NCBI RefSeq assembly: GCF_932294415.1
Contig: NC_065535.1
Coordinates: 86,520,862 to 86,584,861 of the forward strand
Reading direction: 5' to 3'
Source of the DNA: Quercus robur
Taxonomy: Eukaryota; Streptophyta; Magnoliopsida; Fagales; Fagaceae
Length of the DNA: 64,000 nt
Numbering within the stretch: the stretch's first letter is position 1; every line of letters begins with the position of its first letter. Both the position numbers and the translations under genes were made by a program. Under the pieces are notes generated by a model. The model was given only the letters and a program-made list of their open reading frames with translations, did not search any database and was not told the DNA's origin. This document shows positions 1-11,908 of the stretch, piece after piece.

Positions 1-129
1 GGACAAACCAAAAATAATATAGCAAATATACTACAACTTTATGCATTCACACAAATAAAAAAGGGCCAGAAAGTTAAACAAACCATAACTACTGTAACGA
101 AATTACTGTAACTTTTCTCATTCACTCTT

Positions 130-169
<40 letters not shown>

Positions 170-329
170 TACAATGTAAATTTATATTGTAAACACATAA
201 AAACTGGTAAATGTTGTACACATTTGCAAAATTTGTACAATTTTTTTTTGCAAATGTATATAATATTTGCTATTTTTTGTGTGTATACAGTGTAAACTTA
301 CATTACAAGTAGAAAGTAAACATATAGAG

Positions 330-389
<60 letters not shown>

Positions 390-560
390 GGTGAACTTGA
401 AGGAAAAAAAAAAACATGATGAGTGGGTTTGTTCCCGTGGGGCTTAGTCCCCTTTCACTTCTCTTTTGCAACCCAAAAAAAAAAAATAAAAACGTTATGA
501 TGAGGAGTAGCATTTGGTGTGCACTTGCATAGCAGTTTTCCCTTTAGTTTTCTTTCATTT
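1..560. repeat. AT-rich low-complexity flank with microsatellites
   Basis: No gene is visible. The stretch holds a (TA)n tract running into (CA)n at about 129-168 and an A-run of about 50 bases at 336-386, in otherwise AT-rich sequence. The apparent reading frames here are translations of homopolymers. Confidence 0.8.
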
Positions 561-639
561 CTAAATAAATAGATTCACAGAAGAAAGTTGTAGAAGGATT
601 TGAAATGTGAATTCATGGAGTCTTGTATGAGAAGGACAG

Positions 640-1640
640 ATATGGGCATAAACCATGTAAATTTCAAGTGGTAACTGCCCGAGATAGCACCTAATTATCA
701 TTATTGATGACCTGAAACATATTGCAACCGTGCAGCTTCTTCTGCTTGTCATAAGAAATCTTAGTTCTGATAGTCTCCACATCATTGAAATTAATCCAAA
801 TCGATCCTGTAATGCAGTAATTCACAACATTTAACATTGAATATTGTTTTAGCATTATAACTTCGAATATGAAACTTGATGTACTTGTAACTCATTGGAA
901 CTTTTGGGATTCACAAATATCCAAGCGTATCCATGGTAAGATAAACCAAAAACCAGCTTGTAACCTTGTTAGCTGGAAATCCTTTAGCCAACATAATCTT
1001 ATACCATCATCACTGTTCACAAGGCTTGATGAATCATATAAAACAGCATGAGCATGAGTCAATTGGGTAACTCTTAAATTCAAAACTTGGCAAGTAATGA
1101 AGAGCCATCTTTAATATCAATTTTGACTTGCCTGACTTTGTTGACTCAGAATTCACAGCAGCTTGCCACTCTTCCAACAGGATTCCCATGTTGGTCATGT
1201 CCAAGTTCGTGTTAGGCCAAAGCCAGAACAAATCTATACCTTGAAATCCATATTGCCTTGCTGCATTCTTTTATTGAGGATTCAATGAAAGACTTTCTGT
1301 AAGAAGATTGGCTAAGCATTGAAGACAATACTGTAGTGTCAACTTTTTCACCCAACATCTATTTAGCAGTTGCAGCTTGTACATTCCAGATGGATAGAAG
1401 TGCAACAACCAAATACGTTTGACAATGTTTGCGAAGCGAGAAAAGTATTGTTCCTGTTCTGAGGGAACGGAAAGTGGTGGAGCTGACATTAGCAAAAGCA
1501 GGCACATATAAGGTGTTTGAACAAAGCAGAATTTCTACGAGGAATCGGGGACTCACTGCCAGCAAACCAGTAACCAGATTTAATCCAAGGTGAGCATTAC
1601 AATGGTGCAATTGATAGGAAAGGATCAAGATGAAGAAGAG
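640..1640 (-). pseudogene. Decayed GH18 (class V chitinase-like) exon related to copies A and B
   Basis: Read on the minus strand in shifting frames, this stretch matches the chitinase-like exon of copies A and B in order. Around 1500-1620 is the N-terminal strand region, then at about 1230-1060 a segment with GIDLFWLW followed by DMTNMGILLEEWQ. At about 990-900 is a YHGYAW segment, and at about 790-670 the last strand, with a stop inside the NDNW motif. Several frame changes and stops are visible, so it is not a working gene. No kinase exons lie downstream of it (below 640). The catalytic glutamate position is already lost, as in the other copies, so that loss predates the duplication. It is the most diverged member of the cluster. 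Confidence 0.75.
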
Positions 1641-1876
1641 GGGGTGCTATTCTTGGATGCCATGTGGAAAGATAGCTAGTTAGTATCTTCTATCAAAAAA
1701 GGCTTTGTGGAAGAAGTTGTGGAATCTGAATGCAGCTAATAAAATATAATTGTGGACGTGGCAAGCATGTAAGGAAGTCCTGCCTACAAAAGCCAATTGT
1801 ATAAAAGATCACAAATGATGACGTGTGAAAGATGTAGCAAAGAGATGGAAACAAAATTGCATGCATGCGTTATGAG

Positions 1877-2258
1877 TTTGCCAGAAATTCATGCAGATTT
1901 GAGGGCTAGACGGCAAGTGCAGAGAATCGCAAGAAATAGCCATGGGAGCAGAGGAATATCTAAAGAAATATCAAGAACACATAAAGCAAGTGAGCCAAAA
2001 TACCTATGAACTCCACCAATAGAAGGCATATATATAATTAACACTGATGGTGCCATGTTTCAAGACACTAAAGAAGCGGCAATAGTAGGGGTAGTAAAAT
2101 CTTGAATAACAGAACACATTTCTTTTGTTCTTTTTTGCTCAACTCTACCATTATCATCCTCCCAACGTTTGACCTTGATGGCAGCAACGTATAGTTATAT
2201 GCCCCTAACCATATGGATATGGGTACGGATAAGGGTACGTGAACATATTTCTTTTGTT
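1877..2258. repeat. Shared block X, first copy
   Basis: This non-coding stretch matches 37079-37590 in the same orientation. Shared words include GCAAGAAATAGCCATGGGAG, 'gagccaaaatac' and 'ctttgatggcagca'-like text. The second copy carries an extra ~170-bp piece. The match stops at about 2258, immediately before block Y. No reading frame in it looks like a gene. It marks an old segmental duplication around the receptor-kinase cluster. Confidence 0.75.
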
Positions 2259-2281
2259 GGCTATTGGATATTCTTTTCGTT

Positions 2282-2492
2282 GTTAATAAAAATAAAATAA
2301 AATATAGTAAATTACCAATTAGCCCCAAAGTTTTACAGGTTAGAAAAGATGAATTTAATTGTTTAACAAATATCCTAACAATCCCCTTATGTGTGCGGGT
2401 CTAAAGATTCTTAACTCATCATTCATAACTGGGGCCCAATATTAGATTTTTATTTTTTTAAATGGGAGGAACTGAGGACCACATGATACATG
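2282..2492. repeat. Shared block Y, first copy
   Basis: The stretch matches 55955-56122 in the same orientation, including GATGAATTTAATTGTTTAAC and AATGGGAGGAA.TGAGGACCA. Block X lies about 20 bases to the left here but 18 kb away in the second copy. The remaining sequence to about 2700 is AT-rich with no visible gene. Confidence 0.7.
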
Positions 2493-2848
2493 ATAATTTA
2501 CTGAATGTTCCAAAAACTTAAACTATTTAGGAGATTGTGAATTTATCATTAAATAAAAATGCTGCTGCAAAATTAGGATAACTTTACAACATCGAAAGTG
2601 TCATGGAGTTGAGATGAACAATAAGTTCATTGGGCAATATGGGAGACTCATTTGCCCTTTTAACATGGGAATCACTCGAGGCAACTTGGATGGAAGGATT
2701 ATCTTTATTTGGCCAAAGGAAAATGAAGGCAGTAAAGGTGTATGAATTTATGATAAGGCTTCCTTAGCACAAATATTAACATGAAGTAAGAATAATCAAA
2801 GCTATACATTTTCTTTCATACTTTAAATATTTCCACAGTCATCAACAG

Positions 2849-5800
2849 TCATCGGGGTACTACTTGAGAAATTGTTGCATCATCTACTGAACACATCTTT
2901 TCCTGCAATATACATTTTTCTTCCTCATTTTCATCTCTTTGAACCGAAAAGGCAGGCTTTTTAGGATTGTTGATGGCTCCAGTTTCATTCTTGAGCATTG
3001 AAGAAACCTCTAACATGGATGGTCTATCAATAGGGTTTTCCTGGACACATAAGAGGGCCACTTGCATGCATCTTAGGAGTTTATAACAAGAACAAGAATC
3101 ATCCAGTGCTGGATCAATAAACTCGAACCCTTTGCCCTCTTTCCACAGCTTATATGCCTGCAATAATTACCATATTTATAGCTCAAATACAAAACTTCAA
3201 ATTACAATAATCTAAATCACAATATGCTAGAATTATAGAAAGTATTAGCAAGTAATTCACTTACATAGTCTAAAAGGTTCAAATTATCATGTGTCCCATA
3301 ATAACGTGTATTTCTCTTGCCACTTATGATTTGCAAAAGTAGAACTCCAAAACTATAAACGTCGTATTTCATGGAGTATATTCCTTTTTTTACATATTCC
3401 GGAGGAACATAACCACTGCAAAGCATGTCATAATGAAAACGATGAGTATTCAAAAAATAAAAATAAATAACAGTTGTATATTTCGTTAACAAGCATTTTA
3501 CTTATTATGTTCCAACAATCCGACCTGTGTTTGCTTCATGTTCATCCTTTCTGAAAATTCTAGCCATCCCAAAATCAGATATCTTAGGTTTCATCTCATT
3601 GTCCAATAAAATGTTACTAGCCTTTAGATCTCGATGAATTATAATAAAATTTGAGTATTCTTGGAGATATAGAAGCCCCTGAGTAACACCTTCAATAATG
3701 TCTACACGTTTCCTCCAATCTAAAAGAGAGCATCTAGGTGGATCTGCAGCAAGTCAAATTAGTACTTTATTAGTTATTAAAAAGTGTGGGGAAATGAAAT
3801 TCACAAATAATGACACCTCTTTGAACTTAATTGTCTAGCTTTGGTTCTTTGAAGCTTAAGTGAGTGCCATCCTCTTGAGGCTTTGTTGTGGAAATGGTTA
3901 GACCCATTTAAGCTTTTGAGTAAAAAATTACAAGTTACTCAGCATATGTATGCAGAAACTATGATGGGAAGCATGAAAATTAATTTGCTGACCAAAGAGG
4001 TAGAGATCCAAGCTTCTGTTTGGCATATATTCATAGATCAACATATTTTCTTCTCTCTCAGTGCAATATCCCAAAACTCTAACAAGATTTACATGTTGCA
4101 GTCTTGCTGTAAGTGTAACCTCATTTTTGAACTCTTCAAGGCCTTGGTTTGAAGTTCTTGAAAGTCTCTTTACTGCTATCTCCTGGCCATTCCATAAATT
4201 GCCCTACGAAACCAACACTCATCGTTAGTATTATATGCCAAAGATAGACATTTGAGCCATACACAATTCTGATCATTATTTACCCCAATAATATTATCTG
4301 ATATAACTATCAGTTGAAATATAATGTGCACAAACAGATACACGTGCAAATGTCTAGTCCCTTTCATGGTGCAGCTGTTTCATGGTGCTGCTGTTCAGAG
4401 AAAAGAAGATAGCTAAAAGGAAGGGTAAGACAAACAAATTGGCTATTTGGTATGAGGTCTTAAACTAACACAAAAATTGTTCAGAAGACAATGTTAACAG
4501 CATAAGAATCCTCATAAAGAGTTGGAGATTATCAGTAGCAGTCTCTTGCAGAAGGGTTGCTTATGTATTCAGCAAAAAAAGAAAAAAGAAAAAATGGTTG
4601 CTTATGTCTTCAAGTTAATATTACATGATAATTTTGATGGGAGAGGGATTTTAACCCTAGATGTCTCCATTGGAAACACTAGGAGATGCCAACCAATTGA
4701 GCTACAAGGTTCTTGGCAATGTTACATGATATTTTAAAAGGGAACTCTATAAAGTGTCAAGCATGCCTTTTATACAGAGTTAAGCATGCAAAAAGTTATG
4801 CACTTTGTGGTTGGAGAATTTTAATAAGCAAATAGAAGACCGAAACCTTCTAATGCGATGTAAATAAAACGAAGTGATTACTCACCCAACTTATCCTGAT
4901 CTCCCTAGTTTCCATGATCTGACATTGATGGACAGGTTTTTTTTTTTTTTTTTGGTTAAATAGTATTTGGACTCTGTATCTCAAAATCAATATCCACATA
5001 AAGCATTAAACAATGGATGGATTGCCAAATAATACCTTGTAAACAGGTCCGTATCCACCTTCGCCAAGCTTATTCTCACTTGAAAAGTTATTGGTAGCTG
5101 CATTAATGTCAGAATAACTGAATACTTGCAGATTAGAAGCATTGCCATTAAGATCTTCAGCAGCTAATATTTTAATTCGGACTTTATATAATAATCTTTT
5201 GACACTATCTATACAGCCTGTAACCAAAAAGAAAAGGCGAGAGAAAAATGTTTAGCATCTCCATCTTATAAATGGATGTCGTGAACTTCATCATGAGGTG
5301 GTCTCAGACTCAGATTTGGAAAAATTACCTCTTGACTTGATGACTCTGCTCCGTAAGTAACATATCATGGTGCCCAGCAGAAGCACGACTGCAACAGTTG
5401 TAGGCAGAGCTATTAACAATGTATGACTCTTATTATGTTGATCTTCGTCTTCCCCTTGAGCTACAAAGGTAGTTCAATTATGTTGATTAGAATGTCAAAA
5501 GAGGATGCCTAATATGTGCAAATGGGCAGGCCGCAAGAATATAACGATATAGAATAATAAATAATTTGTCATCAAATTCAGAACCAGGCCTTTTGGCAAA
5601 AATGTAATGATAAAGTTCTTATGGCCTTAAATGTAATTTTATATTTGGAATTAATTCTAATTCAACCACCATTAACTATATTTCTGATGTATCACTCTCT
5701 TCATGTGGCAAGTACAAGCTCAATGAGACATCAAAGCCAAAGCATGAACTCTGTTTTATTTAACAAAAATGATTATGATATTCAACCCCTGTTCCCTTTT

Positions 5801-8786
5801 AGCAAGCAGTTAGTTGGGGTCACAACCGAAACCTGAGTCTGTCTCCAATTGTTGGGAAAAACTACCCACTTTATGGTGAGAGCAAAGTCTCAACCAAAAT
5901 TTTGCTAATCAAGAGTGAATTTACCAATACAAAGGTAATGAAAGCTAACCACAACAAATACCGAGACTAAGCTAGCAAGATATGTAATATGGAATGTAAG
6001 AGACAAACCATCAAACACAGAAGGCCATTCACAATATGTTCGATGATTTGCCTCCTAAATTTCGTATTACATATCTTACTAGTTTAGCCTTACTATGTGT
6101 TGGGGCTAACCCTTTTTTTTGGCTAGGTAACTAGGGTGAGTCTGGTAGAGCTTGAACCTTAATGCCCAGATACCATAATAGATGTTTTTTTTTTTGGTTG
6201 GATAATTAAATAGTTACAATGGGGGCAATGGGAGATGAGAATTTAAATTTTAGACGTCTATTGAAAACACCCGCAAGTGCCAACTAAGCTGCAAGACTCT
6301 TAGCCACTATGTTGGAATCACTGGGATATGCCTTGAACGCTTGACTAATTTCTATTAGCTAATGTGTTGGTAAATTCACACATGCTTGATAATACTGGTC
6401 GGATAAGATGAGACTTTGCTTACCATTAGGTAGTTTTTTCCAACACCAATATCATATATATGACCAAGGTTGTCAAAATTGGGATCCTAAGTAGGATCAT
6501 TGAAAGTAGGTGGCATTGTAAATCGTAGGATCAGATCGTGAATTGTAAAATCCTACATATTTTCAAATTTAAAGCAAAAAACATATTGATAATAACTTTG
6601 TATATTGAATAATCACGTAAATTATAAATTCATTCATAAAGAAATAAAAAATAAAAAATAAAAAATAAAAGTTGCATCATATTATGTAATTTGCATGTCA
6701 TACATTAAGTCTATACTAACAAAACAAATATATTTAAGTTTTGACTCAATATATCTAAAAAGTTCAATAAATGTTTAATTAGCAACCAAATACCAAAATA
6801 TTTATCAAAACATATGGAAAATATTTTCCAAGTTCTAAGTTCCAAGTTTGAAATCCAAAATATGTTAGCAAATGGAAACTAGCTAACTACAATATGAAAT
6901 CCAAATGCAAGATGAATATTAAGGTGAAGTGAACGTTTAATTATTCTCATTCTAAGGTTCCTATAACTACCATCCTAAATTCCTAATCATCATCATCCAT
7001 TTCATCATTTATATAGACATTATATATTTGTATACTAGAGTTAAAAGACATCAGGATACAATTTTACATTCAATTATTCAAGTTATATCACTCAACAACA
7101 ATTAAAGAGCATGCTCAAAAAAATTAATCAATCAATATACAAATACAAGCATAATTGATAAAATTATATATAAAAAACATTTTAGTAATATTATAACACA
7201 AATTAGTATATTGATCAAACAAATTTAACAACATTATAGCTTAAAAGGTAGCAAAGCTAACATCAAATTCTTTATTTAGAAATGATGAAGTTTTCCTTCA
7301 TTTTGATTACAAGTGAACTAGAAAAAATAAAAATGATTACAAGCTTTCCTTCATTTCCTTCATTTAGAAATGATGAAGCTTTCCTTCATTTTGATTACAA
7401 GTTAACATGATTTTATAAAAATAAAAATAAAAAGCCATACCATCAAAACAAAAAATTTATCCCATAAAAAAAAAAAAAAAAAAAAAATTATGTTTTTGGT
7501 AGGCTCTGATACGATCCTACGTATGATTCTACCATTTTTACGATTCTAGTGTAATCCTAATTGTTTTGGTGAGGTGAAATCGTAAAATTGACATGATCTA
7601 TATCGCAATTTTGACAATCATGTATACGACTATGTCAAAATAAAATGAAAAAGAAAATGACCAATGGATTCCAAGTAGTACATTGTAACCTACCTGCTCT
7701 AGAAAGCACCCAATTATCATCATTCCCGACTTGAAAAACATTGAAACCAAGTAGCCCGCTCTGCTTTGCATAAGAGACTTTAGCTTTAACAGCCTCCACA
7801 TCGTCATAGTTAATCCAAGCCGGCCCAATTGTGCAGAAATTCACCACATAGGTAGCATTATACACTGGAGCAGCTTCAGAAGGAAAGCTTCTAAGATACG
7901 ATTTTATGAACTTATAGCCCATGGAACCGTCGACTGTAACAGCTGGACCGATAGCCGGTGCACCCATTGCATTATTATTGGGGTCCAAAAGCGTCCACGC
8001 ATAACCATGGTAAGGCAAGCCCAAAACCAATTTGCTAAGCAAAAATCCTCTTCTCTTCCACTCTTTTATGCCACTATCAGTATTAGCCCCATTCATTGGG
8101 TCATATAAAGCCGCATGAGTGTATGTGAAATTGTCGATTCTAGGCACATGGTAATCATATGCTGTAACATGTACCCAATCCAAGTTTTTCATCATGGACT
8201 CAATTGGGTAACTCACTGAATCCAAAGCTGGCAAGTAATAACCAGCCATGACCAATAGCAACTCTGACTTGCTAGAGTTTTTTGCCTCAGAAACCACAGC
8301 AATTCGCCACTCGTTCAAAAGGGTATCTAAATTGGTCATATCTGAGCTTTTGCTTGGTAGAACCCCAAAAAGGTCTATGCCATGAAACCCATAAAACCTT
8401 GCTGTTTCAATAGAGGACTGAATAAAAGAATTTCTAAAAGAGGACTGGTTGATCATTGAAAAGAAGATTGGAGAGTCTTCTCTGCCAACCCATACGGACA
8501 AAAGCGTTGTAACCAATGGGTTCTTGAGCTTTACAGTGTTGATGAAAGTAGAGAACTTTTGTTCGGTGGAGGAGTTGATAGAGAGGTGGTAGTTGGAAGA
8601 GTTTATGTAAGCAAAAGCGCATAGTAGGTGAGTAAAGAGCTTAGAGTTTATGTCAGAAATGACAGTTTCACTACCTGAATAATAATAACCAGCTTTAATC
8701 CAGGATTGTTGGGTTGAACTTGAACAGTAGGATTTGAGTTGCAGAAAGTTGAGGAGGAAGAGTAGGGTGACAAGTTTGGAAGCCAT
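2849..8786 (-). CDS. Copy A: GH18 chitinase-like receptor-like kinase (CHRK1-type), possibly splice-defective
   Basis: Seven exons read on the minus strand: 8786-7694, 5460-5329, 5217-5036, 4203-3993, 3743-3506, 3415-3265 and 3157-2849. Together they give 2316 bp, about 771 residues, with consistent phases. Exon 1 carries a signal peptide (residues 1-20) and a GH18 fold. At the catalytic loop it reads HGIDLFGV (135-142) where active enzymes have DGxDxDWE, so only the middle Asp remains. The second exon encodes a membrane span (about 378-400). The kinase keeps GEGGYG, the VK lysine (481), HRD (578), DFG (596) and a PPEY activation segment. Tobacco CHRK1 has this architecture with an inactive chitinase domain. 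The role is inferred to be cell-surface perception of a glycan or glycoprotein. The donor after exon 5 reads AT rather than GT, so the transcript may be mis-spliced. The ATG at 8786 was chosen because copy B starts there; the frame stays open upstream to 8960. Confidence 0.85.
3504..3505 (-). promoter_or_regulatory. Altered 5' splice site in copy A
   Basis: On the minus strand the exon ends GGAACATA and the intron begins ATAAGT. Copy B reads GTAAGT at the same place (58461-58460) and fragment C reads GTAAGT too (35225-35224), so A carries a G-to-A change at donor position +1. Reading through gives an immediate stop. Confidence 0.8.
4617..4730 (-). mobile_element. Short tRNA-derived SINE-like insert in an intron of copy A
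   Basis: Read on the minus strand it contains an A-box-like TAGCTCAATTGGTTGGCATC and a B-box-like GGGTTAAAATCCC, spaced as in a tRNA-derived pol III promoter. It is flanked by near-identical 13-bp direct repeats (4617-4629 and 4718-4730, one mismatch). The same insert sits in copy B at 59554-59667, so it predates the duplication. Confidence 0.6.
6185..6312 (-). mobile_element. tRNA-derived SINE-like insert with A-rich tail, copy A
   Basis: On the minus strand an A-box-like GCAGCTTAGTTGGCACTTGC is followed by a degenerate B box. It ends in a tail of A residues, seen as a T-run at 6185-6196 on the plus strand. Copy B has the same insert at 61153-61284 in the equivalent intron. It therefore predates the A/B duplication. 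Confidence 0.5.
6465..7620. mobile_element. TIR-bearing insertion (probable Mutator-like non-autonomous element)
   Basis: Copy B lacks this ~1.15-kb AT-rich stretch: there, sequence matching 6450 runs directly into sequence matching 7621. The ends are inverted copies (TTGTCAAAATTGGGAT at the left; the complement of ATTGTCAAAATTGCGAT at the right), each followed by subterminal 'ggatccta/gatcctac' words. The flanks carry an imperfect direct repeat (about ATCATATATATGAC versus ATCATGTATACGAC). No transposase frame is visible. It includes a local tandem repeat of 'gatgaag.tttccttcattttgattacaag' at about 7280-7410. The family is inferred from long subterminal similarity and flank repeat length and is uncertain. 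Confidence 0.6.
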
Positions 8787-10296
8787 TGAAAAATGATGTC
8801 TCATGCTTAATGCGTTAGTACCATGTGTCAAAGCGTAGCTATTTAGCTTGAAAGAATTAAGAAACAAGACCGCAAGGAAAAAGAGGGAGCTTTGATTAGG
8901 TCCGGAGCAGGCGTAGAAGTGTGTTTCACGCCAGCTAATGAGAATGTGCCACATCATCATTTTAACAAATCCTCAATTTTGCAGGACCTTCACACATTTC
9001 ACACACAAAAAAAAAAAAAAAAAGCCATCACTGTTTGCAGGGCTTGCTGACTAGTCTTCTTACTTCTTTGCTATGATGTTTCAATAATTTTACATTGGCT
9101 TGTCAAAAAGAAAAAAAAAATTACATCGGGAATTTGTTAAGATGATGATGTGATGCCTCCTCATTGGCTGGTGTAAAACCCACTTTTTATGCTAGATCTG
9201 GACTGAGTTTGGAAGCCATTGAAAAATGATGTCTCATGCTTAATGCGTTAGTACCATGTGTCAAAGTGTAGCTATTTAGCTTGAAAGAATTAAGAAACAA
9301 GACCGCAAGGAAAAAGAGGGAGCTTTGATTAGGTCCGGAGCTGGCGTAGAAGTGTGTTTCACGCCAGCTAATGAGAATGTGCCACATCATCATTTTAACA
9401 AATCCTCAATTTTGCAGGACCTTCACACATTTCACACACACAAAAAAAAAAAAAAGCCATCATTGTTTGCAGGACTTGCTGACTAGTCTTCTTACTTCTT
9501 TGCTATGATGTTTCAATAATTTTACATTGGCTTGTCAAAAAGAAAAAAAAAATTCACATTGGGAATTTGTTAAGATGATGATGTGATGCCTCCTTATTGG
9601 CTGGTGTAAAACCCACTTTTTATGCTAGATTTGGACTGAGTTTGGAAGCCATTGAAAAATGATGTCTCATGCTTAATGCGTTAGTACCATGTGTCAAAGT
9701 GTAGCTATTTAGCTTGAAAGAATTAAGAAACAAGACCGCAAGGAAAAAGAGGGAGCTTTGATTAGGTCCGGAGCTGGCGTAGAAGTGTGTTTCACGCCAG
9801 CTAATGAGAATGTGTCACATCATCATTTTAACAAATCCTCAATTTTGCAGGACCTTCACACATTTCACACAAAAAAAAAAAGCCATCACTGTTTGCAGGA
9901 CTTGCTGACTAGTCTTCTTACTTCTTTGCTATGATGTTTCAATAATTTTACATTGGCTTGTCAAAAAGAAAAAAAAAATTACATTGGGAATTTGTTAAGA
10001 TGATGATGTGATGCCTCCTCATTGGCTGGTGTAAAACCCACTTTTTATGCTAGATCTGGACTGAGTTTGGAAGCCATTGAAAAATGATGTCTCATGCTTA
10101 ATGCGTTAGTACCATGTGTCAAAGTGTAGCTATTTAGCTTGAAAGAATTAAGAAACAAGACCGCAAGGAAAAAGAGGGAGCTTTGATTAGGTCCGGAGCT
10201 GGCGTAGAAGTGTGTTTCACGCCAGCTAATGAGAATGTGCCACATCATCATTTTAACAAATCCTCAATTTTGCAGGACCTTCACACATTTCACACA

Positions 10297-10331
<35 letters not shown>

Positions 10332-10747
10332 CCATCACTGTTTGCAGGACTTGCTGACTAGTCTTCTTACTTCTTTGCTATGATGTTTCAATAATTTTAC
10401 ATTGGCTTGTCAAAAAGAAAAAAAAAAATTTACATTGGGAATTTGTTAAGATGATGATGTGATGCCTCCTCATTGGCTAGTGTAAAACCCACTTTTTATG
10501 CTAGATTTGGACTGAGTTTGGAAGCCATTGAAAAATGATGTCTCATGCTTAATGCGTTAGTACCATGTGTCAAAGTGTAGCTATTTAGCTTGAAAGAATT
10601 AAGAAACAAGACCGCAAGGAAAAAGAGGGAGCTTTGATTAGGTCCGGAGCTGGCGTAGAAGTGTGTTTCACGCCAGCTAATGAGAATGTGTCACATCATC
10701 ATTTTAACAAATCCTCAATTTTGCAGGACCTTCACACATTTCACACA

Positions 10748-10783
<36 letters not shown>

Positions 10784-11191
10784 CCATCACTGTTTGCAGG
10801 ACTTGCTGACTAGTCTTCTTACTTCTTTGCTATGATGTTTCAATAATTTTACATTGGCTTGTCAAAAAGAAAAAAAAAATTACATTGGGAATTTGTTAAG
10901 ATGATGATGTGATGCCTCCTCATTGGCTGGTGTAAAACCCACTTTTTATGCTAGATCTGGACTGAGTTTGGAAGCCATTGAAAAATGATGTCTCATGCTT
11001 AATGCGTTAGTACCATGTGTCAAAGTGTAGCTATTTAGCTTGAAAGAATTAAGAAACAAGACCGCAAGGAAAAAGAGGGAGCTTTGATTAGGTCCGGAGC
11101 TGGCGTAGAAGTGTGTTTCACGCCAGCTAATGAGAATGTGCCACATCATCATTTTAACAAATCCTCAATTTTGCAGGACCTTCACACATTT

Positions 11192-11224
<33 letters not shown>

Positions 11225-11846
11225 GCCATCACTGTTTGCAGGACTTGCTGACTAGTCTTCTTACTTCTTTGCTATGATGTTTCAATAATTTTACATTGGC
11301 TTGTCAAAAAGAAAAAAAAAATTTACATTGGGAATTTGTTAAGATGATGATGTGATGCCTCCTCATTGGCTGGTGTAAAACCCACCTTTTATGCTAGATT
11401 TGGACTGAGTTTGGAAGCCATTGAAAAATGATGTCTGATGCTTAACGCGTTAGTACCATGTGTCAAAGCGTAGCTATTTAGCTTGAAAGAATTAAGAAAC
11501 AAGACCGCAAGGAAAAAGAGGGAGCTTTGATTAGGTCCGGAGCTGGCGTAGAAGTGTGTTTCACGCCAGCTAATGAGAATGTGCCACATCATCATTTTAA
11601 CAAATCCCCAAGTTTGCAGGACCTTCACACATTTCACAAAAAAAAAAAAAAAAAAAAAAAAGCCATCACTGTTTGCAGGACTTGCTGACTAGTCTTCTTA
11701 CTTCTTTGCCATGATGTTTCAATAATTTTACATTGGCTTGTCAAAAAGAAAAAAAAAAATTACATTGGGAATTTGTTAAGATGATGATGTGGTGCCTCCT
11801 CATTGGCTGGTGTAAAACCCACTTTTTATGCTAGATCTGGACTGAA
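8774..11846 (-). repeat. Seven tandem ~440-bp units of the copy A 5' end and upstream region
   Basis: Units begin at about 8774, 9206, 9640, 10064, 10515, 10965 and 11409 and end near 11846. Each contains the first five codons of the receptor gene (MASKL), the leader and the upstream sequence. The one at 8774 runs into the real gene; in the other six MASKL is followed by SPDLA or SPNLA and a stop. On the minus strand each unit has two CCAAT boxes, two TTGAC cores and an A-run of variable length (about 11 to 35) that explains most of the length variation. Internal variants (GTGCCAC/GTGTCAC, AGATCTGG/AGATTTGG) alternate between neighbours, suggesting growth by dimers. Copy B has a single diverged unit (about 62580-62690). 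Confidence 0.92.
8784..8960 (-). promoter_or_regulatory. Leader of copy A with an upstream in-frame extension
   Basis: The frame of the receptor is open for 58 codons upstream of the chosen ATG, starting MMMWHILISW and including a hydrophobic stretch (SSLFFLAVLFLNSF). Four of the other array units (near 9393, 10251, 11152 and 11637) keep an open version, and two (units at 9640 and 10515) have a stop right after its first codons. Copy B does not preserve it, so a function as an alternative N-terminus is doubtful. Confidence 0.4.
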
Positions 11847-11908
11847 TTTAAGCTCCAAGGAAAAAAGGAATACCTACAATGGCTTGTTCTAGATTTCATT
11901 GAAGATTA

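Noticed and set aside
4630-4717. tRNA gene suggested by the A- and B-box words
   Set aside because: It does not fold as a full tRNA, has target duplications, and occurs at the same site in both paralogs as a SINE-like insert.
7694-8786. Active secreted class V chitinase
   Set aside because: The catalytic Glu and two of the three Asp are replaced, and the exon ends in phase at a splice site leading to a transmembrane exon and kinase exons.
8960-11637. Several small proteins beginning MMMWHILISW read as separate genes
   Set aside because: They are copies of one tandem unit derived from the receptor's 5' end; only the unit at 8774 continues into a gene.
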